Shown here: piece by piece, positions 1 to 5,800 of the stretch
Layout: each line of letters opens with the position of its first letter
Numbering within the stretch: position 1 is the first letter of the stretch
Assembly (NCBI GenBank): GCA_002451015.1
Contig: DKBB01000226.1
Coordinates: 1 to 5,838 of the forward strand
Direction of reading: 5' to 3'
DNA from: Acidobacteria bacterium UBA6911
GTDB lineage: Bacteria; Acidobacteriota; UBA6911
Length of the DNA stretch: 5,838 bases
Notes under the pieces: generated by a model
The model's database searches: none
Told to the model about the DNA's origin: nothing
The model's input: only the letters and a program-made list of their open reading frames with translations
Program-made: the position numbers and the translations under genes

Positions 1-1077
1 CCGCAGCACCCGTCGACCCACGGTGTTTTACGTCTGGAATTGAAGACGGACGGGGAAATCGTAGCCGATGCGATTCCTCACATCGGTTATCTTCATCGCT
101 GTTTCGAAAAACATGTCGAAAATGTCGATTACGCCGGCGTGGTTCCGTTCACGGATCGCATGGACTACTGTGCGGCAATGAATATGGAATTGGGGTATGT
201 TCTGGCGGTCGAAAAACTCATGGGCATCGAGGTCAATGACCGTACCCGATACCTGCGGATAATCATGGCCGAACTGGGACGCATTGCAAGCCATCTGATC
301 GCCGCCGGAACTTATGGAAACGACATCGGGTCCTTTACTCCTTTTCTCTGGTGCTTCAGGGACAGAGAAGACATCCTTGATTTCTTCGAAGAAACCTGTG
401 GAGCCCGACTTTTGTACAATTACAATTGTGTAGGCGGGCTGATGTACGATATCAAGCCCGGACTGGAAGGAAAAATCTTAAGGTTCCTGGATCGTTTCGA
501 GCCGGAGGTTGACAATCTGAACCGCTTGTTGTCCAACAACTTTATCTTCATTAAACGCACTGCGGATGTTGGTATTCTGTCCCCTGAAAAGGCGATCAGT
601 TATGGTGTTACGGGGCCGAATCTCCGCGGAAGCGGGGTTAAGTTCGACGTACGCAAAAACGAGCCCTACCTCGGATACGAGGAATTTGATTTTGATGTCC
701 CCGTCGGTAAAGGGGAGCATGGCAGGCTCGGATCATGCTGGGACCGCTACATGGTCCGTATCAGGGAAGTCAAGGAATCCTGCAGGATCCTCCGGCAGGC
801 AGTTGCAAAACTGCCCCCGGGAGACGTGCGGGAAAACGTTCCAAAGCGCATCAAGCCTCCTGCAGGTGAAGTTTACATGAGAACCGAGTGCCCGCGCGGA
901 GAACTTGGCTACTACATCGTCAGCGATGGCAGTCTGAAACCGTACCGCCTGAAAGTGAAATCCCCTTGCTTTACCATTATGAGCGCCTTCCGGGAACTCT
1001 GTAAAGGAACCATGATTGCGGATGTGATATCGATTCTTGGCAGCATCGATATCGTGCTGGGTGAGATTGATCGATAA
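1..1077 (+). CDS. nuoD: NADH-quinone oxidoreductase subunit D (NuoD, 49 kDa subunit), 5' end cut by window edge
   Basis: NuoD is the 49 kDa subunit of the hydrophilic arm of complex I and forms most of the quinone headgroup pocket together with NuoH. The frame is open from base 1, and the first visible residues are the family N-terminal motif PQHPSTHGVLRLEL. The true start therefore lies upstream, and the TTG at 40 is an internal codon. About 358 residues are visible, against roughly 400 for the family, so only a short N-terminal piece is missing. His7 and Tyr56 of the visible part (in THGV and RMDYCAAM) have the same 49-residue spacing as the quinone-binding His38 and Tyr87 of Thermus Nqo4. 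The family motifs RGELGYY, SDGS.KPYR and the C-terminal GSIDIVLGEIDR are all present. The stop is TAA at 1075, and nuoH follows after 14 nt. Nothing looks degraded. The family assignment is secure. Confidence 0.97.
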   Translation, partial: PQHPSTHGVLRLELKTDGEIVADAIPHIGYLHRCFEKHVENVDYAGVVPFTDRMDYCAAMNMELGYVLAVEKLMGIEVNDRTRYLRIIMAELGRIASHLIAAGTYGNDIGSFTPFLWCFRDREDILDFFEETCGARLLYNYNCVGGLMYDIKPGLEGKILRFLDRFEPEVDNLNRLLSNNFIFIKRTADVGILSPEKAISYGVTGPNLRGSGVKFDVRKNEPYLGYEEFDFDVPVGKGEHGRLGSCWDRYMVRIREVKESCRILRQAVAKLPPGDVRENVPKRIKPPAGEVYMRTECPRGELGYYIVSDGSLKPYRLKVKSPCFTIMSAFRELCKGTMIADVISILGSIDIVLGEIDR

Positions 1078-1080
1078 AAA

Positions 1081-1090
1081 GGAACGTTCC
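1081..1090 (+). promoter_or_regulatory. nuoH ribosome binding site lying in a perfect 10-bp palindrome
   Basis: The short nuoD-nuoH gap contains AAAAAGGAACGTTCC directly before the nuoH ATG at 1092. The purine-rich AAGGAA is at a normal Shine-Dalgarno distance. GGAACGTTCC (1081-1090) is a perfect self-complementary decamer. It could pair only between RNA molecules or with a tiny loop, so an effect on translation is speculative. The ribosome binding role itself is well supported by its position. Confidence 0.6.
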
Positions 1091-1091
1091 G

Positions 1092-2135
1092 ATGGAATCC
1101 GTTGCACAACTTTTAGAAAAAATACCGAAATACGATGCGCTTCCGGAACTGCTTCTGGCTCTGATCCCGATTCTGGCCAGCAGCATAATTATTTTTGCTC
1201 TGCTGGCTCTGGCCGTCCTTTTCATGGTCTGGCTTGAAAGAAAAGTTTCTGCGCATATTCAGGACAGGCTGGGGCCCATGGTCGTTGGGGGCTGGCACGG
1301 CTGGGCGCAGACGATAGCAGACGCATTGAAGCTCCTGCTGAAGGAGGATATCGTTCCCGAATCGGTTGATAAGTTACTGTTTAAAACGGCGCCGTTTATT
1401 GTATTCCTCGGCGCGTTTGCCGCGTTTGTTGTTCTGCCGTTCGGCGCGTCTTCTTTCGTTACCGACCTGAATATCGGAATCCTGTATATTGTTGCGGTAA
1501 GCAGCCTTTCGGTTATTGGGATCATTATGGCCGGCTGGGCTTCCAACAACAAGTACTCCCTTTACGGCAGTATGCGTGCCGCGGCACAGGTTATCAGCTA
1601 CGAAATTCCTGCAGCCGTTGCAATTATGACGGTCGTTATATTTGTTGGAAGCCTGTCGATGGTAGAAATTGTCCAGGCGCAGGAGGGCGGCATTCTCAAA
1701 TGGTTCCTTTTCCGGAATCCCTTTTTATTTCTGGCGTTTTTTGTATATTTCATTGCGTCGCTTGCGGAAGTAAACCGTACGCCCTTCGATCTTCCGGAAG
1801 CGGAATCGGAGCTTGTAGCCGGCTATCATACAGAGTATTCCGGAATGCGCTTTGCATTTTTCTTTCTCGCCGAATACGCCAACATGTTTCTCGTCGCAAG
1901 CGTAGCCGCAACTCTTTTTCTTGGTGGATGGGCTGCACCGATTTCAATGCTGCAGTTCATTCCGGGGCCTGTAATATTTTTCGTTAAGGCGCTTGTGCTG
2001 ATTTTCATCCAGATGTGGATGCGATGGTCGCTTCCGCGCCTTCGCGTCGACCAGCTCATGTACATTAACTGGAAAGTGCTTCTGCCGATTTCTTTCGTGC
2101 TGATCCTGGGCGCCGGGTGGATGGCCATCCTGTAG
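1092..2135 (+). CDS. nuoH: NADH-quinone oxidoreductase subunit H (NuoH, ND1 homologue)
   Basis: NuoH is the membrane subunit that joins the hydrophilic arm to the membrane arm of complex I and forms the entrance channel of the quinone chamber. The 347-residue product is of normal family length and strongly hydrophobic, with about eight to nine membrane helices. Diagnostic motifs are visible: WLERKVSAHIQDRLGP at residues 47-62, GSMRAAAQVISYE at 159-171, and the acidic quinone-loop signature AEVNRTPFDLPEAESELVAG at 225-244, followed by YHTEYSGMRFAFFFLAEY. The ATG at 1092 is preceded by an AAGGAA Shine-Dalgarno sequence. The gene sits 14 nt after nuoD. In E. coli-type operons nuoE, nuoF and nuoG lie between these two genes, and here they do not. 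nuoI follows after 22 nt. No truncation or frameshift is seen, and the assignment is secure. Confidence 0.98.
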   Translation: MESVAQLLEKIPKYDALPELLLALIPILASSIIIFALLALAVLFMVWLERKVSAHIQDRLGPMVVGGWHGWAQTIADALKLLLKEDIVPESVDKLLFKTAPFIVFLGAFAAFVVLPFGASSFVTDLNIGILYIVAVSSLSVIGIIMAGWASNNKYSLYGSMRAAAQVISYEIPAAVAIMTVVIFVGSLSMVEIVQAQEGGILKWFLFRNPFLFLAFFVYFIASLAEVNRTPFDLPEAESELVAGYHTEYSGMRFAFFFLAEYANMFLVASVAATLFLGGWAAPISMLQFIPGPVIFFVKALVLIFIQMWMRWSLPRLRVDQLMYINWKVLLPISFVLILGAGWMAIL

Positions 2136-2157
2136 GAATGTATTTCCGGGGAATATT

Positions 2158-2646
2158 ATGCTGACTTATTTCAGGAATATAGGGCAGGGGATTTCGACTA
2201 TTGTCAATTCCATGGCAGTAGCCAGCCTCCATCTTTTCAAGCCTTCCGTGACTCTTCAGTATCCCAAGGAAAGGTGGGCGCTGCCGGAGCGATCACGGAT
2301 GCGGCTCCATAATAAAATTGAGGACTGTATAGGGTGCGGTCAGTGTGCACGTACATGCCCCACGGACTGCATAATCGTAAAAACGGAGAAGCGCGACAAA
2401 GAAGAACCGCCGGTTTACGCTTCCGATGGGACAGCCAAGAAATTACGGACTTATGTTTTCGATATAGATATGGCGCTTTGCTGTTATTGCGGCCTGTGCA
2501 CATTTGCCTGCCCGACTCAGTGTCTGGTAATGACGGCAGATTATGAATATTCCGTCTACGATATAAACGATCACGTATATCACTTTGCCAAAGAGAAGCC
2601 TCTGACCGTTGCCGGGTCAACCGAGCAAAGTCCCTTGAAGGGTTAA
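2158..2646 (+). CDS. nuoI: NADH-quinone oxidoreductase subunit I (NuoI, 2x[4Fe-4S] ferredoxin-like)
   Basis: NuoI carries the two 4Fe-4S clusters (N6a and N6b in the usual naming) that pass electrons to cluster N2 near the quinone site. The product has 162 residues, normal for the family. An N-terminal amphipathic stretch (about residues 1-30) normally docks on the membrane arm. The first cluster motif, CIGCGQCARTCP, has Cys57, 60, 63 and 67 plus Cys71. The second, CCYCGLCTFACP, has Cys108, 111, 114 and 118 plus Cys122. All eight cluster ligands are therefore present in the expected CxxCxxCxxxCP pattern. Cys109 is an extra cysteine beside the second motif and is probably not a ligand. The start at 2158 has CGGGGAA about five bases upstream. 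The gene lies between nuoH and nuoJ, its usual position. Confidence 0.97.
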   Translation: MLTYFRNIGQGISTIVNSMAVASLHLFKPSVTLQYPKERWALPERSRMRLHNKIEDCIGCGQCARTCPTDCIIVKTEKRDKEEPPVYASDGTAKKLRTYVFDIDMALCCYCGLCTFACPTQCLVMTADYEYSVYDINDHVYHFAKEKPLTVAGSTEQSPLKG

Positions 2647-2653
2647 TTCTTCT

Positions 2654-3160
2654 ATGGACAAAAACCTTCTAAGCCAAATTGTTTTTTATTTTTTTGCAGT
2701 CCTGACCGTTGGATCCGCTGCGGTGGTTGTATTTGCGCGCAGCCTGATACGTTCGGCTTTTGCGCTGCTATTTACCTTCTTTGGGGTTGCCGCACTGTAT
2801 GCATACCTGGGAGCGGATTTCCTTGCCGCCACCCAGATGGTCATTTACGTCGGCGGCATACTGGTGCTGATTCTGTTCGGTATTATGCTGACCCATAAAT
2901 TATATGACCTGAATATAAAAACGGGGTCGGTCCAACTGGTGCCGGCCGTCGTCGCCGTTGTCGCCGTTTTTGGTGTTCTGGCATTTTTTATGTTGCGCGC
3001 CAAGTGGTTCCAGGGTGAATCCGTACTTTCAGGCCCTACTACTGCTTCCATTGGTGATCTTTTGATGCAGGACTTTATATTGCCGTTTGAAGTTGCTTCC
3101 ATCCTGCTGCTCCTGGCCCTGATCGGTGCCGCCATGATAGTGAGGAGACGATCCGAATGA
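2654..3160 (+). CDS. nuoJ: NADH-quinone oxidoreductase subunit J (NuoJ, ND6 homologue)
   Basis: NuoJ is a small membrane subunit between NuoH/NuoA and NuoK, and its third helix is thought to take part in coupling quinone reduction to ion movement. The product has 168 residues and about five membrane helices. The conserved helix 3 stretch, GADFLAATQMVIYVGGIL (residues 53-70, continuing to about 79), includes Tyr65, which corresponds to the conserved tyrosine at the helix bulge. The C-terminal signature LPFEVASILLLLALIGAA is at about 143-160. The start is ATG at 2654, 7 nt after nuoI. Its Shine-Dalgarno, GAAGGG (2637-2642), lies inside the last nuoI codons, about 11 nt from the start. Its TGA stop overlaps the nuoK ATG as ATGA, which suggests translational coupling. 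Confidence 0.96.
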   Translation: MDKNLLSQIVFYFFAVLTVGSAAVVVFARSLIRSAFALLFTFFGVAALYAYLGADFLAATQMVIYVGGILVLILFGIMLTHKLYDLNIKTGSVQLVPAVVAVVAVFGVLAFFMLRAKWFQGESVLSGPTTASIGDLLMQDFILPFEVASILLLLALIGAAMIVRRRSE

Positions 3161-3462
3161 TTGGACTCAGCCATTATCTCGTAGTTAGCGCTGCACTCTT
3201 TTCCTTTGGGATTATGTGCGTTCTGACCCGCAAGAACGCCATCAACGTCCTGATGGGAATCGAGCTGATATTAAATGCAGCCAACCTTAATCTGATTGCA
3301 TTCTCAAAGTACTCTTCCGGAAAAATAGACGGACAGATTTTTGCAATTTTCATCATTGTTGTTGCCGCCGCCGAGGCCGCCGTAGCCTTGGCTATTGTCC
3401 TTTCCATGTACCGGATTTTACGATCGGTTAACCTGGATCGCGCGGATACTCTCAAGGGGTAG
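3157..3462 (+). CDS. nuoK: NADH-quinone oxidoreductase subunit K (NuoK, ND4L homologue)
   Basis: NuoK is a three-helix membrane subunit of the proton-translocating arm, homologous to MrpC of the Mrp antiporters. The 101-residue length is typical. The two membrane-buried glutamates required in the family are visible: Glu36 in GIELILNAANLNL, and Glu73 in VVAAAEAAVALAI (equivalent to E. coli Glu36 and Glu72). The start ATG at 3157 overlaps the nuoJ stop by 4 nt and has a strong GAGGAG Shine-Dalgarno at 3142-3147. The stop is TAG at 3460. nuoN begins two bases later, where nuoL is normally found. The gene is intact and the assignment is secure. Confidence 0.97.
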   Translation: MIGLSHYLVVSAALFSFGIMCVLTRKNAINVLMGIELILNAANLNLIAFSKYSSGKIDGQIFAIFIIVVAAAEAAVALAIVLSMYRILRSVNLDRADTLKG

Positions 3463-3464
3463 TC

Positions 3465-4958
3465 ATGAATCAACAGATTCTATCGGATCTTAAACAGTTC
3501 TATCCGGAGATCATTTTAACTGCAGCTCTTCTGTTTGTAGTAATCGGGGATATAACCTTCCCGCGAATCCGAAGAAGCCTGTCGTTTGTTTTGACTGCTG
3601 CCGGCTTGATCGTCGCCTTAATTTTCAGCATTCGTCTTTTCGAATCGGATCCCGGTTCTCTTTTCTTCGGAGTTCTTTCCTTGGATCCGATGTCGGTATT
3701 TTTCAAGTGCTTCCTGATTCTTACCTCTCTGTTCATTCTTTTTTCCGTTCCGGGATCGAAGGAACTTTCACGCCGAAATATTGGCGAATTCTATAGTCTT
3801 CTCCTGGGAGTTACACTCGCCATGATGCTTCTGGCTGCCAGTGCGGACATGCTCATGCTATATCTGGCACTGGAGATGGTATCAATAGGAAGCTACGTTC
3901 TGGTCGGATACCTCAAAAACGACCGCCAGTCCAATGAGGCGTCCCTTAAATACCTTTTGTTTGGCGCTGTCGCCACAGGATCCATGCTGTACGGCATGAC
4001 GATAATTTACGGATTAACGGGCACCACCAAGCTTGCGGCCATCCATGAAGCCTTTATCCAGGGAGTCTCATCCGGGAATAACTCGGCGATGTTACTTGTA
4101 GCGACCGTGATGATCCTCGCGGGATTCGGCTTCAAAATGGCGGCTGTACCGTTTCATTTCTGGTGCCCGGACGTTTATTCCGGCGCTCCGACACCGGTTA
4201 CGGCGTTCCTCAGCATCGCACCGAAAGCGGCTGCTTTTGCGGTTTTAATAAGGTTCTTTTTCACCGGATTCACCGGAACTTTTCCAGGAACAGGATTATA
4301 TGAGAATATCAGCACCGTTTACTGGAATATCCCGCTGATCTTGATATCGGTTGTCACTATGACGCTCGGAAATATCGCAGCCCTGCGCCAGGACAATATG
4401 AAGCGTTTGCTTGCGTATTCCTCGATCGCACATGCCGGGTACATCCTAATGGGCGTTGTTGTACTCTCGGCGCAGGGACTTCAATCGGTTCTGGTGTACC
4501 TCGTTACCTATCTGTTTATGAACCTGGGTGCTTTTCTTGTGGTGATAGCAGTGCACAGTCATACCGGAAGTTTTGATATTAAGGATTATAAAGGCCTCAT
4601 TCGAAGATCGCCCATTTTGACAATCTCTATGTCTTTTTTCATGCTTTCCCTGATGGGAATTCCTCCGTTTGCCGGATTTCTTGGAAAGCTGTATGTGTTC
4701 GGTGCCGCTGTCAATCACAACCTGGCCTGGTTCGCCGTTGTAGGCGCCCTGAACAGCGTGATAGCGGTCTACTATTATGCCCGCGTGATCAAGACTATGA
4801 TCATAGAGGAGTCCGCCGATACAGCCCGGCTGACGCTGCCGTGGACCAGTCACATCCTGCTCTGGTTTATGGTACTGCCCACGGTTGGTCTGATGTTTTT
4901 CTGGAGCAGTTTCGAACGTTTGACCCAAGCTTCGGTCACCCTTTTCCTGGGACTGTAA
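3465..4958 (+). CDS. nuoN: NADH-quinone oxidoreductase subunit N (NuoN, ND2 homologue, antiporter-like)
   Basis: NuoN is one of the three antiporter-like subunits (with NuoL and NuoM) that carry proton channels in the membrane arm of complex I. The product has 497 residues with about 13-14 membrane helices, normal for bacterial NuoN. Key charged residues are present: Glu137 in YLALEMVS, Lys162 in EASLKYLLFG, Lys224 and His231 in FKMAAVPFHFWCPDVYSGAP, Lys254 in SIAPKAA, and Lys408 in GFLGKLYVF. The half-channel signature NMKRLLAYSSIAHAGYILMG (311-330) and the YLFMNLGAF segment support NuoN rather than NuoL or NuoM. AAGGGG at 3454-3459 is the Shine-Dalgarno for the ATG at 3465. The gene directly follows nuoK. 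NuoL and NuoM are not encoded between them, which is unusual. The stop TAA is the first part of a terminator hairpin, so this is the last gene of the operon. Confidence 0.96.
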   Translation: MNQQILSDLKQFYPEIILTAALLFVVIGDITFPRIRRSLSFVLTAAGLIVALIFSIRLFESDPGSLFFGVLSLDPMSVFFKCFLILTSLFILFSVPGSKELSRRNIGEFYSLLLGVTLAMMLLAASADMLMLYLALEMVSIGSYVLVGYLKNDRQSNEASLKYLLFGAVATGSMLYGMTIIYGLTGTTKLAAIHEAFIQGVSSGNNSAMLLVATVMILAGFGFKMAAVPFHFWCPDVYSGAPTPVTAFLSIAPKAAAFAVLIRFFFTGFTGTFPGTGLYENISTVYWNIPLILISVVTMTLGNIAALRQDNMKRLLAYSSIAHAGYILMGVVVLSAQGLQSVLVYLVTYLFMNLGAFLVVIAVHSHTGSFDIKDYKGLIRRSPILTISMSFFMLSLMGIPPFAGFLGKLYVFGAAVNHNLAWFAVVGALNSVIAVYYYARVIKTMIIEESADTARLTLPWTSHILLWFMVLPTVGLMFFWSSFERLTQASVTLFLGL

Positions 4959-4994
4959 AAAGGGCAAATGCAAGCTTTACACTTGCCCTTTTTA
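4956..4994 (+). terminator. Rho-independent terminator of the nuo operon, probably bidirectional
   Basis: Bases 4956-4967 (TAAAAAGGGCAA) pair perfectly with 4983-4994 (TTGCCCTTTTTA), giving a 12-bp stem around a 15-nt loop. The GGGC core is flanked by an A-run on the left and a T-run on the right, so the structure can act as a terminator from either side. The left arm starts at the nuoN stop codon. The only gene converging from the other side is the small minus-strand gene ending at 5138, and I see no separate GC hairpin after that gene, so this element may serve both. Pairing was read by eye; no folding energy was calculated. Confidence 0.88.
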
Positions 4995-5137
4995 AACCAT
5001 TTCAAGAATTCTTTTCCTTTTGTCAATGAATGGGAATATCAATACGGGCAGAGCATTGCCATCGCAATACATTAAACCTATACATTAAATAATTAATTCT
5101 ATATATTATAATTAATATATAAATCCAGGAATGTTAT
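4995..5137. other. AT-rich convergent intergenic spacer with short repeats
   Basis: This spacer lies between the ends of two convergent genes. I see no ORF of note in it. It holds a palindrome AAGAATTCTT (5004-5013), a weak 5-bp hairpin ATTGC/GCAAT (5055-5059 with 5064-5068), a 10-bp direct repeat ATACATTAAA (5067-5076 and 5080-5089), and an inverted repeat ATTAATT/AATTAAT (5092-5098 and 5110-5116) inside a block that is almost pure A+T from about 5080 to 5124. Such composition is common in spacers, and no function can be assigned. Confidence 0.5.
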
Positions 5138-5476
5138 TTATTGTGGCAGCGGTTTTTGAGGGGGATCAATTTCGATTTCTATTGCGGTTCCGTCGAGACG
5201 TACGCCGTTTCTCTTTTCATCGCTTTCCTCCCATTTGACCTGTATGACGGAAAAAGACATTAACTCTTCGAATTCCGCCGGTTTCCCGTCAATGGTAATT
5301 TTCGCGGCAGCGACATCCAGGATGTATTTCTTTTTGTCCGGGATTGTTGAAATCAAAATCAGCTTTTCGGATTCCGACACGGAAAGCAATCGGCACATAC
5401 CGGACTCCACGGCAGGGCAGACCATAAAGGATCCGGTTATCAGTACAAAAAGAATCAGAAATCCTACAACTTTCAT
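5138..5476 (-). CDS. Small exported protein of unknown function, DUF5666-like single domain
   Basis: The 112-residue product begins with Lys2, then a hydrophobic stretch (about residues 3-19) that looks like a signal peptide, with a possible signal peptidase I cut near Ser25. There is no proper lipobox before Cys20 or Cys28, so a lipoprotein is unlikely. The mature part (about 26-103) follows an alternating pattern: a strand with KLILIS, then KKYILDV, AKITIDGKPAEFEEL, a VIQVKW strand, a charged loop, and GTAIEIEI. This resembles the small beta-barrel pattern of DUF5666-type domains, but only by eye. The tail DPPQKPLPQ is proline-rich. The start is supported by GGAG six bases upstream (5483-5486 on the plus strand) and an in-frame stop just above it. 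The gene converges on the nuo operon and is probably monocistronic. Its function is unknown; the envelope location is an inference from the signal peptide. Confidence 0.8.
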   Translation of the reverse strand: MKVVGFLILFVLITGSFMVCPAVESGMCRLLSVSESEKLILISTIPDKKKYILDVAAAKITIDGKPAEFEELMSFSVIQVKWEESDEKRNGVRLDGTAIEIEIDPPQKPLPQ

Positions 5477-5752
5477 TGAAAACTCCGGTTATGACTTTAC
5501 TTTTTTCCTTTCTTTAGATGACTATGGAGCATCAAATGATCAAATTCAATACCTGAGTAATAAAAAGAATTCCTCCCCGAATGTTTAATGATTATATAAT
5601 TCATTATATTGAAGGTTTCTCCTTTTATACCCAAGACTGGATGATTACCAATCCTCTTTTTATGTCTTATTCCAAATTAAAAAGTTCACTCGGGAAAGAA
5701 ACGGCAGCGGTGTATTCGAAAGCAAATCCATGTAAAAGCCCACTTTGACGAC
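5477..5752. other. Intergenic spacer without a convincing gene
   Basis: This stretch separates the divergent minus-strand exported-protein gene from the tRNA-Leu promoter. Its left part should hold the promoter and leader of the minus-strand gene, including its GGAG ribosome binding site. It contains the tandem 7-bp repeat ATCAAAT (5531-5537 and 5539-5545) and AT-rich TATAAT-like boxes. A 55-codon plus-strand frame (5581-5748) has no Shine-Dalgarno and no recognisable product. I see no RNA gene, mobile element end or riboswitch. Confidence 0.5.
5521..5549 (-). promoter_or_regulatory. Possible weak promoter for the small exported protein
   Basis: On the minus strand TTGAAT (5549-5544) and CATAGT (5526-5521) are 17 nt apart, each matching the sigma70 consensus at four of six positions. 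This would give a 5' leader of about 40 nt. The boxes overlap a tandem ATTTGAT repeat. Better-looking TATAAT boxes occur further upstream on the same strand (5608-5603 and 5596-5591), but without a good -35 at normal spacing. The choice among these is uncertain. Confidence 0.25.
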
Positions 5753-5781
5753 TTGACAAGGGCATATCATACCCTTAAGAT
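5753..5781 (+). promoter_or_regulatory. Sigma70-type promoter of the tRNA-Leu gene
   Basis: A perfect -35 box TTGACA (5753-5758) is followed after exactly 17 nt by TAAGAT (5776-5781), which matches TATAAT at four of six positions. Transcription would start near 5788, giving a precursor leader of about 13 nt before the mature tRNA at 5801. A second -35-like TTGACG (5745-5750) lies 8 nt upstream without a well-spaced -10. Position, spacing and the strong -35 make this a credible promoter. Confidence 0.75.
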
Positions 5782-5800
5782 ATGCGCTGTTCTTAAGGAA

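Noticed and set aside
40..42. TTG as the start codon of nuoD
   Set aside because: The frame is open to base 1 and encodes the conserved PQHPSTHGVLRLE motif upstream of it, so the TTG is an internal leucine codon and the gene is cut by the window edge.
4446..4973. 175-residue antisense frame over nuoN
   Set aside because: It lies opposite conserved NuoN sequence, has a low-complexity polar composition typical of antisense frames, and has no recognisable motif. It also runs through the terminator hairpin.
5399..5417. Lipoprotein lipobox around Cys20 of the small exported protein
   Set aside because: The residues before Cys20 are FMV, which lack the small residues expected at -1 and -2; Cys28 is preceded by SGM and lies too far from the hydrophobic core.
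5235..5588. 117-residue plus-strand frame overlapping the minus-strand exported-protein gene
   Set aside because: It has no Shine-Dalgarno sequence and no recognisable domain. The minus-strand frame has a GGAG site, a signal-like N-terminus and a plausible domain pattern.
5581..5748. 55-codon plus-strand frame in the spacer before the tRNA
   Set aside because: There is no purine-rich ribosome binding site upstream (the strand reads CCTCCCC there) and no recognisable sequence, and it ends where the tRNA promoter begins.
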